Positions 16,621-27,598 are shown, counted from the first letter of the stretch. The stretch is 34,413 bases of DNA from CAZYMF01 sp964648215 (GCA_964648215.1 CAZYMF010000032.1:1-34413); one strand, 5' to 3'. A program made the numbers and translations. Notes: generated from the sequence alone by a model not told the origin.

Positions 16621-17496
16621 ATGGACATCGCACGAGTGGGCATCTGGACTTTCGCTCTCGATTTGCAGCCGGCCGCCAAGGCGCAGGAGGCGGCGGCCGA
16701 GATCGAGGCGCTCGGCTACGGCGCGCTGTGGATCCCCGAGGCGCTCGGACGCGAGGCCTTCACCAACTCCGCGATCCTGCTGGCCGGCACCAAGCGCATC
16801 GTCGTCGCCACCGGCATCGCCAACATCTGGGCCCGCGACGCCATGGCGATGGCGTCGGCGCAGAAGACGCTGTGTGAAGCCTATCCCGAGCGCTTCCTGC
16901 TCGGCATCGGCGTCAGCCACGCGCCGCTGGTCGGCATGCGCGGCCACGACTACTCCAAGCCGTTCACGGCGATGCGGCAGTACCTCGACGCCATGGACGC
17001 GGCGCCGTTCATGGCCATGCCGCCCGCCAACCCGCCGCAGCGAGTGATCGCCGCGCTGGCGCCGAAGATGCTCAAGCTCTCGGCCGAGCGCGCCGCCGGC
17101 ACGCACCCGTACTTCGTCCCGCCCGAGCACACCGCCAAAGCCCGCGAGATTCTCGGCCCGGAGCCGTTGCTGGCGCCGGAGCAGGCCGTCGTGCTCGAGA
17201 CCGATCCGGGCAAGGCGCGGGAGGTCGCGCGCACCCACATGTCGACCTATCTCGGCCTGCCCAACTACGTGAACAACCTGAAGCGCCTCGGCTTCACCGA
17301 CGACGACGTCGCCAGCGGCGGCAGCGACCGCCTGGTCGACGCCATCGTCGCCTGGGGCAAGGTCGACGCCGTCGTCAAACGCGTCCGTGCCCACCACGAC
17401 GCCGGCGCCAATCACGTCGGCGTCCAGGTGCTCGACCCCGACCCGCGCGCCCTGCCGCTGCGCCAGTGGCGCGAGCTGGCCCCGGCGCTGCTGTAG
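16621..17496 (+). CDS. LLM-class (luciferase-like) F420-dependent oxidoreductase
   Basis: 291 residues with the luciferase-like TIM-barrel pattern: VGIWTFALDL at the first strand, EIEALGYGALWIPEA, IVVATGIANIW, then YPERFLLGIGVSHAPLV with the conserved GxGxS/N-type turn, and a C-terminal GANHVGVQVL. It resembles the short LLM subgroup often annotated as probable F420-dependent (TIGR03620-like). A flavin-dependent reductase or monooxygenase is the alternative. GGAGGG sits 5 nt before the ATG. No F420 biosynthesis gene lies in the window. Confidence 0.88.
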   Translation: MDIARVGIWTFALDLQPAAKAQEAAAEIEALGYGALWIPEALGREAFTNSAILLAGTKRIVVATGIANIWARDAMAMASAQKTLCEAYPERFLLGIGVSHAPLVGMRGHDYSKPFTAMRQYLDAMDAAPFMAMPPANPPQRVIAALAPKMLKLSAERAAGTHPYFVPPEHTAKAREILGPEPLLAPEQAVVLETDPGKAREVARTHMSTYLGLPNYVNNLKRLGFTDDDVASGGSDRLVDAIVAWGKVDAVVKRVRAHHDAGANHVGVQVLDPDPRALPLRQWRELAPALL

Positions 17497-17835
17497 TCGT
17501 CGTCGAGGGTGAGGCGAGGCTCACCTGGAGAAAATGGAAAATGGCAAACCTGAGGCGAAGCGTTCTTGAGTACTCCGTTCCGTGAGTTGGGCAACCTATC
17601 GTCCACGGGTCCCTTCTCCCGGATGGGAGAAGGTCAGGATGAGGGGGACGAAATTGATCGGCGAAGCCTACCTTGTGTGCTCGCCGAGACGACTCAACGA
17701 GCGAAGATACGGTGGCCTTTGGCGTCCCTTCAAATCCCCCTCACCTTGATCCTCTCATCCGGGAGAGGAAACCCTTCAAGATACGTGATCACAATTTCGG
17801 CAGGCAGCACCTAGGCTCGGCAAGGGAGGCAGATC
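17497..17835. other. Intergenic region without a credible gene
   Basis: 339 nt between the LLM gene and the ligase gene. It contains an inverted-repeat element (17607-17774) and the ligase Shine-Dalgarno (GGGAGG near 17826). Reading frames across it are short and lack coding character. Confidence 0.75.
17607..17774. repeat. MITE-like inverted repeat, CTCTCCC/GGGAGAGG family
   Basis: Two ~40-nt arms, 17607-17648 and 17733-17774, are near reverse complements; both include CTCCCGGATG and GAGGGGGA blocks. They flank about 85 nt of unrelated sequence. No transposase is present. It resembles short non-autonomous or hairpin repeats seen in intergenic DNA of many GC-rich environmental bacteria. Confidence 0.75.
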
Positions 17836-19356
17836 ATGGCGACGGGAAAGCGAATACAGCCGTTCGACCAGAGCGGCGTCGAGCGCGGCGCCGACGGTGT
17901 GGCGCGCTACGTCGGCCGCCCGGCCTCGCTGATCGAGGCGTTGCGGGGCACGGTCGACCGCTGTCCGGACGACGAGGCGGTCGTCGAGCTCGGCGGCGAA
18001 CGTCTCACCTACCGGCAGCTCTGGGACCGCGCCGCCCGCGTCGCCGGCGGCCTGCGCGCCGCGGGCGTGGCCCGCGGCGACCGCGTCGCGCTCCGCCTCG
18101 GCAACGGCGCCGACTGGGTGCTGGCCTTCTTCGGCACGGTGATGACCGGCGCCGTCGTCGTGCCGGTGAACACCCGCTTCGCCGCCGAGGAGGTCGCCTA
18201 CGTCGTCGGCGACGCCGGCGCCCGCTTCGTCTTCGAGCCGGGGAAGCCCCTGCCCGAGGGCGACCCGTTCGTGGCCGAAGACGTCGGCGGCGCGGATCTC
18301 GCCGCCCTCTTCTACACCAGCGGCACCACCGGTTTTCCCAAGGGCGCGATGATGACGCACGGCAACTTCAACGCCAACACCGAGACGGCGCGCCGCGTCG
18401 TCGGTCTGCCCGTCGACGGGCACGGCGTCCGCAACCTGATCTCGGTGCCGCTGTTCCACGTCACCGGCTGCAACAGCCAGCTGCTGCCGACCGTCGAGAT
18501 CGGGGGCACCACCGTGATCATGCCCGCCTTCGACGTGCAGGCCTTCCTGCGCGCGATCCGCGACGAGGGTATCAACCTGCTGGTATCGGTGCCGGCGATC
18601 TACTGGTTCGCGATTCAGCAGCCCAACTTCGGCGACTTCGACACCGCGAACGTGCGCTGGCTCAGCTACGGCGGCGCCCCGATCGCGCCCGCGCTGGTGC
18701 ACCAGATCATGGAGAAGTTTCCCAACGCGCGCGTCGGCAACGGCTTCGGGCTCACCGAGACGTCCTCGCTCAGCACCTATCTGCCGCACGACTACGCCGC
18801 CGAGCACGCCGACAGCGTCGGCTTCGCCGCGCCGGTGGTCGACCTCGACGTGGTCGAGCCCGACCCCGAAACCGGCGTCGGCGAGCTGCTGGTGCGCGGC
18901 CCCAACGTCGTCGCCGGCTACTGGAACAAGCCCGAGGCCACCGCCGAGACCTTCGTCGACGGCTGGCTCCACACCGGCGACCTGGCGCGCGTCGACGCCG
19001 AGGGCCTCACCTACATCGTCGACCGCAAGAAGGACATGATCAATCGCGGCGGCGAGAACGTCTACTGCGTCGAGGTCGAGAACGCCCTGGCGGCCCACCC
19101 GGCCGTCCTCGAGGTGGCGGTGGTGGGCGTGCCCGACACGATGATGGGCGAGAAGGTCGGGGCGATCGTGGTTCCCACCCCCGGCCGGAAGCTCGAGCCG
19201 CAGGAGATCGTCACCTTCGCGCGCCGCCATCTTGCCGACTTCAAGGTGCCCGAGTACGTCGCCATTCGCGGCGAGCCGCTGCCGCGCAACCCCGGCGGCA
19301 AGATTCTCAAGCCGGTGCTGCGCGAGCAGACGCGCTGGGACAAGCCGCTGCGCTGA
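17836..19356 (+). CDS. Acyl-CoA ligase / AMP-binding adenylate-forming enzyme
   Basis: 506 residues of the ANL superfamily. The P-loop-like motif is YTSGTTGFPKG (160-170). It is followed by SYGGAPIAPAL, NGFGLTETSS (adenine binding), GWLHTGDLARVD with the ribose-binding aspartate, and the DRKKDMINRGGENVY hinge. The catalytic lysine is K489 in NPGGKILKP. The enzyme forms an acyl-AMP and then an acyl-CoA from a carboxylic acid, typically a fatty or aromatic acid. The stretch between the N-terminal strands and the P-loop is shorter than in many long-chain ligases, so chain length cannot be inferred. Confidence 0.92.
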   Translation: MATGKRIQPFDQSGVERGADGVARYVGRPASLIEALRGTVDRCPDDEAVVELGGERLTYRQLWDRAARVAGGLRAAGVARGDRVALRLGNGADWVLAFFGTVMTGAVVVPVNTRFAAEEVAYVVGDAGARFVFEPGKPLPEGDPFVAEDVGGADLAALFYTSGTTGFPKGAMMTHGNFNANTETARRVVGLPVDGHGVRNLISVPLFHVTGCNSQLLPTVEIGGTTVIMPAFDVQAFLRAIRDEGINLLVSVPAIYWFAIQQPNFGDFDTANVRWLSYGGAPIAPALVHQIMEKFPNARVGNGFGLTETSSLSTYLPHDYAAEHADSVGFAAPVVDLDVVEPDPETGVGELLVRGPNVVAGYWNKPEATAETFVDGWLHTGDLARVDAEGLTYIVDRKKDMINRGGENVYCVEVENALAAHPAVLEVAVVGVPDTMMGEKVGAIVVPTPGRKLEPQEIVTFARRHLADFKVPEYVAIRGEPLPRNPGGKILKPVLREQTRWDKPLR

Positions 19357-19481
19357 GCGCCGCGGAGCCGTTCGCGAAACGCGGCATCTCATTTCGACCC
19401 ACGCCTTGACGGCGGGCGCCAGCGGACTTACTGCCCAGAGCTGCATTGGACTTGGTATCACACACAACGGAGTGAATCCTC

Positions 19482-21422
<1,941 letters not shown>

Positions 21423-21443
21423 GCGGCACGGGAGAGCCTGGGC

Positions 21444-22460
21444 TCACCCGTGCTGCCAGATACGGTGGAAGAATTTGCGCTGGCCGCGTTTGCTGACGCG
21501 GTCGAGAGCCTGCACCTCGTCCGTGGTCAGGCGCCAGCCGAGGGCGCCCGCGTTCTGCTCCGCCTGCTGCTTGTTCTTGGCCCCGGGGATGGGCACGGCG
21601 CCCTTGCAGATCACCCAGTTGAGCGCCACCTGCGCCGGGCTCTTGCCGCGCCGCTCGCCGATGCCGCGCAGCTCGGCCACGATGGGGTCGACCTCGCTCA
21701 TCGGAAAGGCGGAGAAGTTGCGCCGGCCGGGCGGCGGATTGGCGGCGCTGTACTTGCCCGTCAACCGCCCCTGCCCGAGCGGTGAGTAGGCCAGCACGAC
21801 CACGCCCAGGTCGCGGCACGCCTGTAGCAGACCGCTGGCCTCGGGCCTGGTTCTGAGCAACGAGTACTCGATCTGGTTGCTGGCCAGCGCCACGCCGCGC
21901 TCGGCCAGCGCGGCGTGGATCGCTCGCACCTCGGCCTCCGAGTAGTTCGACACGCCCACCGCCTTGACCAGACCGGCCTGGTGCGCCGCCGCGAGCGCGT
22001 CGGCCATCGCCTGGTGCGAGCGCAGACTGATCGGGCCGTGAATCTGGTAGAGGTGCACCGCGGGCAGCTCGAGCCGCGCCAGCGAGGCATCGAGAGAGGC
22101 CCTCAACGCCGAGGACAGCGCCAACTTCCACGGAAGGGGAATGAACTTGGTGGCGATGACCAGGCGCTCGCGATTGTCGGGATCCTCGCGCAGCAGGCGC
22201 CCGATGATGCGCTCGCTCTCGCCGTTGCCGTAGCCTTCGGCGGTATCCAGGAAGGTGACGCCGGCGGCCACCGAGCTCTGGTAGGCCTCGCCAATGGTGT
22301 CGAAGTTGTAGCTGCGGTCGTAGCCGTCCATGCCCCAGGTCGACTTGTCGCCCCAGGCCCACGTGCCCAGACCCATGACGGGAAGCTCCACGTCACACCC
22401 GCGCAGCGGGATGCCGGTCTCCCGCGTTATCGATCCCCTCGTCTCGCTCACGTCGTTCAT
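21444..22460 (-). CDS. Aldo/keto reductase
   Basis: 338 residues with the AKR catalytic tetrad D72, Y77 (LDTAEGYG), K105 (ATKF) and H141 (YQIHGP). NADPH-binding C-terminal elements (SPLGQGRLTGKYS, then PIPGAKN) are present. It reduces aldehydes or ketones with NAD(P)H. The closest general type is the YhdN/AKR11-13-like soluble group, and the substrate is unknown. It is divergent from the dehydrogenase at 22518, with 57 nt between starts, so the two may share a promoter region. Confidence 0.93.
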   Translation of the reverse strand: MNDVSETRGSITRETGIPLRGCDVELPVMGLGTWAWGDKSTWGMDGYDRSYNFDTIGEAYQSSVAAGVTFLDTAEGYGNGESERIIGRLLREDPDNRERLVIATKFIPLPWKLALSSALRASLDASLARLELPAVHLYQIHGPISLRSHQAMADALAAAHQAGLVKAVGVSNYSEAEVRAIHAALAERGVALASNQIEYSLLRTRPEASGLLQACRDLGVVVLAYSPLGQGRLTGKYSAANPPPGRRNFSAFPMSEVDPIVAELRGIGERRGKSPAQVALNWVICKGAVPIPGAKNKQQAEQNAGALGWRLTTDEVQALDRVSKRGQRKFFHRIWQHG

Positions 22461-22517
22461 GCTGTCCTTCTACAACACGCGACCGGCCGCCGTTGCAAGA
22501 GCCGGATCGCTTGCCTG

Positions 22518-23555
22518 ATGCGTTGCGAGTTGCTTCAGTGGGCCCGGGAGCCCCGCGTGGCCGGCCTTTTGACCAACCAGGAGTTCGTGCACGAGTACGG
22601 CGAGGAGCTGCGGGCGATCTGCCGCCGCCACGGCCTGTCGCTCGATCCCGTGACCCTGCCCGCGGGCGAAGGAGCGCGGCTGGAGACGGTTACGCTGGCG
22701 CAGATCGAGCTCGCCTGCTTCACCGGCAACTTCGACGCCGATCGCGCTTTCACGCGCCGTTTCCTCGGCAGCGCGCTGCGCGCCCCCAACCTGCGTTGGA
22801 TGCACCTGCCCAACGCCGGTATCGACGATCCCGTCTTCGGCCGGCTGCTGGCGCAGGGGGTGCGGCTGACGACTTCCTCGGGAGCGACGGCGGAGCCGAT
22901 CGCGCAGGCGGCGATGGCCGGCCTGCTGGCGCTGGCGCGCGGCTTTCCGCGCTGGTGGACGGCGCAGCGGCGCCACGAATGGGCACCGCACCCCGACTCC
23001 GCTCAGCCGCGCGACCTGCGCGGTCAGACGGCGCTGATCGTCGGCCTGGGCGCCATCGGCAACGAGATCGCGCGGCTGGCGCAGGCGCTCGGGTTGCGCG
23101 TGATCGGCGTGCGCCGGCAGCCGCGCACCGCGCGCGACCACGTCGACGAGATGCATCCGCCCGCGGCACTGCCGTCGCTGCTGCCGGCGGCGGACTGGCT
23201 GATTCTCGCCTGCCCGCTGACCGCGGAGACTCGTGGCCTGATCGATGCGGCGGCGCTCGCGCGCTTGCCCGCCACCGCATGCGTCGTCAACGTCGCGCGC
23301 GGGCAGGTGATCGACGAGCCGGCGCTGATTGACGCCTTGCAAGGCGGACGGCTGGCCGGCGCCTACCTGGACGTCTTCGCCACCGAGCCGCTGCCCGCCG
23401 ACTCCCCGCTCTGGGAGCTGCCGAACGTGCTGCTCTCCCCGCACGACTCGTCGGCCTCGCGCGGCAACGCCGGACGCGTCAGTCGCCTGTTCCTGCACAA
23501 CCTGGAGCGCTGGGCGCGCGGCGAGCCCCTGGAAAACGAGGTGCCGCCAAGGTGA
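22518..23555 (+). CDS. D-2-hydroxyacid dehydrogenase (NAD-binding)
   Basis: 345 residues. The Rossmann motif GLGAIG (176-181) lies in the inserted NAD domain. The catalytic residues of the D-isomer-specific family are present as R261 (VNVARGQVIDE), E290 (DVFATEPLP) and H309 (LLSPHDSS; the family usually has PH followed by a small residue). It interconverts a 2-keto acid and a D-2-hydroxy acid. Phosphoglycerate, glyoxylate or hydroxypyruvate specificity cannot be decided. The frame is open far upstream through the antisense of the reductase gene; the ATG at 22518 fits the family N-terminus, though its ribosome site is weak. Confidence 0.9.
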   Translation: MRCELLQWAREPRVAGLLTNQEFVHEYGEELRAICRRHGLSLDPVTLPAGEGARLETVTLAQIELACFTGNFDADRAFTRRFLGSALRAPNLRWMHLPNAGIDDPVFGRLLAQGVRLTTSSGATAEPIAQAAMAGLLALARGFPRWWTAQRRHEWAPHPDSAQPRDLRGQTALIVGLGAIGNEIARLAQALGLRVIGVRRQPRTARDHVDEMHPPAALPSLLPAADWLILACPLTAETRGLIDAAALARLPATACVVNVARGQVIDEPALIDALQGGRLAGAYLDVFATEPLPADSPLWELPNVLLSPHDSSASRGNAGRVSRLFLHNLERWARGEPLENEVPPR

Positions 23556-23574
23556 AACGGACCCCTTCCTCCTG

Positions 23575-23606
23575 TCACTCTCGACTGTCGACTATCGACT
23601 CTCGAC
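23575..23606 (+). repeat. Short TCGACTN heptamer tract
   Basis: Four consecutive heptamers of the TCGACTG/TCGACTA/TCGACTC type, the same unit as the right arm at 16552-16603. Here there is no clear complementary arm, so it may be a degraded copy. Confidence 0.65.
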
Positions 23607-23701
23607 CGGCGGTGGCGGGCCGGGGAGGCAAGGCGCGACAACTCGACCCGAGCGGGTTAAACTGAAGCCATGCCAGCGAGACGATTTGCACCGAGGCCGG
23701 C

Positions 23702-24355
23702 ATGCCCTGGCTGACGCTGCTGCCGCTGCTGTTGGCGACGGGACCCACGCCGAGCCCCACCGTCTGGCCCACCCCGAGCTGCGTCGCCTGCGAGGTGGAC
23801 GCGCAATCGATCCGCACCGACTACACGACCAAGAACTGGAGGGATCTCGCGCTCGGCAAGATCATCACCACCAAGGTCGACGAGGCCCGGTCCGACGACG
23901 GCATCAAGACGGCGGTGCAGACCTCGGTGATCATTGCGCGCACGCCCGCCGAGGTGTGGAGCGTGCTGGTCGACTTCGAGGCGAGCCCCAGCTTCGTCGC
24001 GAGCCTGAAGGAGGCTCACATCCAGAAGGTCGCGGGGAACCGCGTCTGGCTCGACGAGCGCCTGCGTATCTGGTGGACCGACATTCACTTTCACATCATC
24101 AGTACGCTGCAGCCCAAGCGCGGCTTGCTGAGCTGGGTGCTCGACAAGACCCAGGACAACGACATCACCGAAAGCATCGGCTCGTGGCAGCTGGTACCAC
24201 TGCCGCCGGGACCGCAGACCCTGGTGCGCTACCGCGCCCACGTCGACACCGGCAAGCCAGTGCCCGGCTTCATCGAGCGATTCCTGGTGGACCGTTCCTT
24301 GCCGAAGATCGTCGGCGGATTGCGCACCGAGGTGGAACGCCGTTTCCCGCAGTGA
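23702..24355 (+). CDS. Exported SRPBCC (START-like) domain protein
   Basis: 217 residues. The N-terminus MPWLTLLPLLLATG followed by a short Pro/Thr stretch and two cysteines looks like a signal peptide and linker. The SRPBCC fold signature is visible in SVIIARTPAEVWSVLVDFEASPSFVASLKEAHI, where the PAEVW..l.D...... segment starts the cavity helix, and in the closing helix FIERFLVDRSLPKIVGGLRTEVER. SRPBCC proteins bind hydrophobic ligands (lipids, polyketides); the ligand is not predictable. It ends 13 nt before the downstream PLP-enzyme start, so the two are probably co-transcribed. Confidence 0.78.
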   Translation: MPWLTLLPLLLATGPTPSPTVWPTPSCVACEVDAQSIRTDYTTKNWRDLALGKIITTKVDEARSDDGIKTAVQTSVIIARTPAEVWSVLVDFEASPSFVASLKEAHIQKVAGNRVWLDERLRIWWTDIHFHIISTLQPKRGLLSWVLDKTQDNDITESIGSWQLVPLPPGPQTLVRYRAHVDTGKPVPGFIERFLVDRSLPKIVGGLRTEVERRFPQ

Positions 24356-24368
24356 ACGAGGAGGATCG

Positions 24369-25535
24369 ATGGAGCCAAAGCACGGTTTGTCCACGCGCTG
24401 CGTGCACGACGGCGAGCTCGACGACGCCCGCGGCGCAGCGCACACGCCCATCTACAACACGACGACGTTTCGCTTCGCGACGACCGCGTCCTTGCTCGAG
24501 GTCGTCGACGGCCGCCGCCGGGGCGCCCTGTACACGCGCTACGGCCAGAACCCGACGATCGAGAGCCTGGAGGCGAAGCTGGCCAGCCTCGAGGACGCCG
24601 AGGCGGCGCTCGCCTTCTGCTCCGGCATGGCGGCCGAAGCCGCGCTGTTCCTCGCCCACGGGCGGCGCGGGGTGGTGGTGCTCGGCGACGCCTACGGCGG
24701 CACCCTCGACCTGGTCGGGGCGCAGCTGCCCGAGCTCGGCATCGACACCCACCTGCTGCTCGGGCACGAGCTCGATCGTCTGGCGGAGCTGCTGCGCGCG
24801 GGCACCGGCCTCCTGTTTTTCGAGACGCCGACCAACCCGGCGCTCGAGATCTTCGACATCCGCCGTCTCGCCGCTCTGGCCCACGCGCACGGCGCGCTGG
24901 TCGCCGTCGACAACACTTTCGCCACGCCGGTCAACCAGCAGCCGCTCGCGCTCGGCGCCGACGTGGTCTGCCACAGCGCCACCAAGTACCTCGGCGGCCA
25001 CAGCGACGTGACCGCGGGCGCGTTGATGGGCCCCAGGCGCCTGATCGAGGCGATCCAGCCCTGGCGCAAGAGCCTGGGCCAGATGCTCGCCCCCGAGACG
25101 GCCGGCCTGCTGCTGCGCAGCCTGCGCACGCTGGTGGTCCGCGTGCGCCGGCAGAACGAGAGCGCGGCGGCGTTGGCCGCGGCGCTGCGCGAGCACCCGC
25201 GCGTGCGCCGCGTCTTCTACCCCGGTCTCGACGACTGTGCCGGGCACGACCTCGCCCGCAGGCAGATGTCGGGCTTCGGCGGCATGCTGACGCTCGAGCT
25301 CGACGCCGACTTCGCGGGCACGGCCGCCGTCGTCGACCGGCTGCGCGTGTTCACCATCGCCCCCAGCCTGGGCGGGCCGGAAAGCCTGGTGACGCTGCCG
25401 GTGGCCACCTCGCATCACGGCATGCCGGCGGCGGAGCGGGCACGCCGGGGAATCACCGACTCGATGCTGCGTCTGTCCATCGGGCTGGAAGATGCCGAGG
25501 ATCTCCTCGCCGACCTGCGCCAGGCGCTGGAATAG
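24369..25535 (+). CDS. Cys/Met metabolism PLP-dependent enzyme (cystathionine gamma-synthase/lyase family)
   Basis: 388 residues. The PLP-binding lysine is K206 in HSATKYLGGHSD, the family signature. YTRYGQNPT (cofactor phosphate contacts from the partner subunit), FCSGMAAEAA, FFETPTNPALE and VAVDNTFATP complete the fold-type I pattern. Candidates are cystathionine gamma-synthase, cystathionine gamma-lyase, methionine gamma-lyase and O-acetyl/succinylhomoserine sulfhydrylase; these are not separable by eye. GAGGAGG lies 5 nt upstream of the ATG. Confidence 0.93.
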   Translation: MEPKHGLSTRCVHDGELDDARGAAHTPIYNTTTFRFATTASLLEVVDGRRRGALYTRYGQNPTIESLEAKLASLEDAEAALAFCSGMAAEAALFLAHGRRGVVVLGDAYGGTLDLVGAQLPELGIDTHLLLGHELDRLAELLRAGTGLLFFETPTNPALEIFDIRRLAALAHAHGALVAVDNTFATPVNQQPLALGADVVCHSATKYLGGHSDVTAGALMGPRRLIEAIQPWRKSLGQMLAPETAGLLLRSLRTLVVRVRRQNESAAALAAALREHPRVRRVFYPGLDDCAGHDLARRQMSGFGGMLTLELDADFAGTAAVVDRLRVFTIAPSLGGPESLVTLPVATSHHGMPAAERARRGITDSMLRLSIGLEDAEDLLADLRQALE

Positions 25536-25542
25536 CGAAAAA

Positions 25543-25621
25543 CAAGCTGAAGGCGAAAAGGTGAAAGGGAACAGCCGGAACGGCGACCGGCTCCGGCTTT
25601 GAGCTTTTCGCTTTTCGCTCG
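25543..25621. repeat. Inverted repeat between convergent genes, likely bidirectional terminator region
   Basis: Outer arms are a GGCGAAAAGGTGAAAG tract on the left and a GCTTTTCGCTTTTCGCTC tract on the right. Inner exact 7-nt arms are AGCCGGA (25573-25579) and TCCGGCT (25592-25598), followed by a short T-rich stretch. It lies between the converging PLP-enzyme and small exported protein genes. T-runs are short, so termination is inferred only from position and hairpin. Confidence 0.55.
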
Positions 25622-25637
25622 ACTGCGCCGGTCTCGC

Positions 25638-26048
25638 TCAGTCGATCTTCAGATCCGGGCCGACCACCAGCGTGTGCGTGCCGCGCAGGAGCTGAAAGGT
25701 GCCGGAGACGCGGGTGCCGGGCGGGGCGCTCAGCAGGCGCGCGATGGCCCGCGACTGCCCCTGCAGGATGAAGTCCGGGCGGTAGAGGCCGAGATCACGG
25801 GTGAGCACCCACGGATCGCCCGAGCCCAGGCGGTGGTAGGAGGTGATCAAGAACGTGCGGCTCTGTCCGCCACGCCCGATGGTCACCCGCTCTTCGACGG
25901 AGGTCCCCGTCGGCGCCTGATCGAGGAAGCCGTCGATCATGTAGATCACCGGCGGCGCGGGGACGAAGAAATGCGTTCCCGCGAACGCCCCGGCCGTCAC
26001 CGGCGCCAGCAACAGCGCCGCCAGGGCTGCGCCGAGCAGACGTTTCAT
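25638..26048 (-). CDS. Small exported protein of unknown function
   Basis: 136 residues. The N-terminus MKRLLGAALAALLLAPVTAGAFA is a textbook signal peptide. The mature part is beta-rich with no cysteines and no motif I recognise (MIDGFLDQAPTGTSVEERVTI, then TFQLLRGTHTLVVGPDLKID). It may be a small periplasmic OB- or beta-barrel-like domain, which I infer only from strand spacing. It follows the TolC gene on the same strand, separated by a 203-nt gap that contains an inverted-repeat element. Confidence 0.75.
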   Translation of the reverse strand: MKRLLGAALAALLLAPVTAGAFAGTHFFVPAPPVIYMIDGFLDQAPTGTSVEERVTIGRGGQSRTFLITSYHRLGSGDPWVLTRDLGLYRPDFILQGQSRAIARLLSAPPGTRVSGTFQLLRGTHTLVVGPDLKID

Positions 26049-26101
26049 GAATTCAGCCTAGCCCCGGGCGAGGCCGGCGCAAGATCCCCTCGTGCTCCGA
26101 C

Positions 26102-26192
26102 TTCCCCCTTTGGAAAAGGGGGACTGAGGGGGATTTGTCCGAATGATTCCATCTCAAAATCCCCCCTGCCCCCCCTTTTCCAAAGGGGGGAA
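26102..26192. repeat. MITE-like inverted repeat, CCCCCTTTGGAAAAGGGGG family
   Basis: Arms 26102-26136 and 26157-26192 are near-exact reverse complements, and each arm is itself a small palindrome (CCCCCTTTGGAAAAGGGGG) followed by GAGGGGGATTT or its equivalent. The centre is 20 nt. No transposase is present. The same type of element is familiar from intergenic DNA of several unrelated phyla. Confidence 0.85.
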
Positions 26193-26251
26193 CCGCAACG
26201 TTCAAGAAAGTCGACAGTCCCAGAGGGAGAGGGACACCGACCGTCGGAACG

Positions 26252-27598
26252 TCAGTACTTCAGGTTCGTCAGCTCGCCGACCATGCGGCTGAGCTCGGCC
26301 ACCGCCACGTCGTAGTCATGGACGGCCTGGAAGTAGTCGCTGCTGCTCTCGGTGTAGGCGCCGAGCCCGTTGAACAGCTCCTCGGCGGTGCCGAGGGCGA
26401 GATCGTAGTTGCTCACCGTGAGGATCAGCAGGCCGCGCCCGGCCTTGCGCCCGGCGGCGGCGGCCGTCATGGTCTTCTGCGCGCGCGTCACCTCGACGTA
26501 GGCCTTGCGCAGCTCGAGGGGCAGACCGCTGCGGGCCTCGCGCTCCTTGGCGCGCAGGCGCTCGAGCTCGGCGCGGGCCTGGTCCACCTTGGCGGCGGTG
26601 CTGAAGAAGTTCAGGTCCCAGTCCATGCCCAGCACGCCGACCGGGCGCAGGTAGTTGAACTCGTCGTAGGCGAACGGGTTCTTCTGCTCGGTGCGATTGC
26701 CGGCGCGCGCGAACTGCAGCCCGGTGGAGAGAAAGATCCGCGGGTAGTAGTCGGCTTCCTCGACGGCGACCTTGGCCTCCTGCGCCTCCAGACCGGACTG
26801 CAGGCGCTCCCACTCGGGGTCGTCGAGCACCTTGGGCAAGTAGTCCTCCACCGGACGCAGCGACACCTCGACCGGCTTGAGCTTGCGGTCGGCGATGTCG
26901 AAGCGGCTCGCATCGCTGATGCCGACCGCGCGGGCGAGCGCGCTGTGGGCCAGCACGGCGGACGCCTCGACCTGGGCCACGCCCTTGGCGAAGCGAGCGC
27001 GCCCGACCTTCAGCTTGAGCAGGTCGAGCTCGGTCACCCCGCTCTTGCGCTCGGCCAGCCGCTTCTCGGTGGTGGCCACCGCCTTGTCCATCGTGTCGCG
27101 CATGTCGTGCAGCACGCCTTCGAGCTGCCGGGCCAGGAGCAGGCCGTAGTAGAGCTGCTTGGTGCTGAGCACCAGCGCGGCGCGGCGCTCGGCGGTGTGT
27201 GCGCGCTCGCTCTCGATGCCGTGCTGCGCCGCCTCCAGCGCGGCGTGGAGCTTGCCGAAGGTGAGCAGCGGAATCGCCAGGTGCAGGTCGAGGCTGGTGA
27301 ACGGGCCGAGGCCCTTGAACAAGTCGGTGGTCTGGTTGGGCGAGTACGTCGGGCTGCCGTGGGCCTCGTTGACCAGGCCGAGGATCTGGGTGTAGCCGAG
27401 CTCGCCGTAGCGGCCGGCCTCCGCTTCCTTCAGCCGGGCCTGGGCCGCGGCGATGTCCGCCGCCGCCGCGGCCAGATCGGGGCTGTTGGTGAGCGCGGCC
27501 TGGATGCACTCGGCCAGGCCGAGGGGTTGCTCGGCGTGCGCCGCCGCGACCCCGCCGCTCAGTACCGCTACCAGTAACAGCAAGCCAATTCGTCGCAT
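26252..27598 (-). CDS. TolC-family outer membrane efflux protein
   Basis: 448 residues. A signal peptide (MRRIGLLLLVAVLSGGVAAAHA) is followed by two related halves rich in long Ala/Leu/Glu helices, the duplicated OEP pattern: LGLAECIQAALTNSPDLAAAAADIAAAQARLKEAEAG-type coiled coil at the N-terminus of the first half, and LEAQEAKVAVEEADYYPRIFLSTG for the second. GGAGG sits 5 nt before the ATG at 27598. It forms the trimeric outer-membrane channel of export or efflux systems. It is divergent from the ABC operon starting at 27746, a likely functional partner. Confidence 0.87.
   Translation of the reverse strand: MRRIGLLLLVAVLSGGVAAAHAEQPLGLAECIQAALTNSPDLAAAAADIAAAQARLKEAEAGRYGELGYTQILGLVNEAHGSPTYSPNQTTDLFKGLGPFTSLDLHLAIPLLTFGKLHAALEAAQHGIESERAHTAERRAALVLSTKQLYYGLLLARQLEGVLHDMRDTMDKAVATTEKRLAERKSGVTELDLLKLKVGRARFAKGVAQVEASAVLAHSALARAVGISDASRFDIADRKLKPVEVSLRPVEDYLPKVLDDPEWERLQSGLEAQEAKVAVEEADYYPRIFLSTGLQFARAGNRTEQKNPFAYDEFNYLRPVGVLGMDWDLNFFSTAAKVDQARAELERLRAKEREARSGLPLELRKAYVEVTRAQKTMTAAAAGRKAGRGLLILTVSNYDLALGTAEELFNGLGAYTESSSDYFQAVHDYDVAVAELSRMVGELTNLKY

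Noticed and set aside
17673..19409. A 578-codon open frame overlapping the acyl-CoA ligase in another frame
   Set aside because: Arginine-rich shadow translation; the ligase frame carries all the family motifs.
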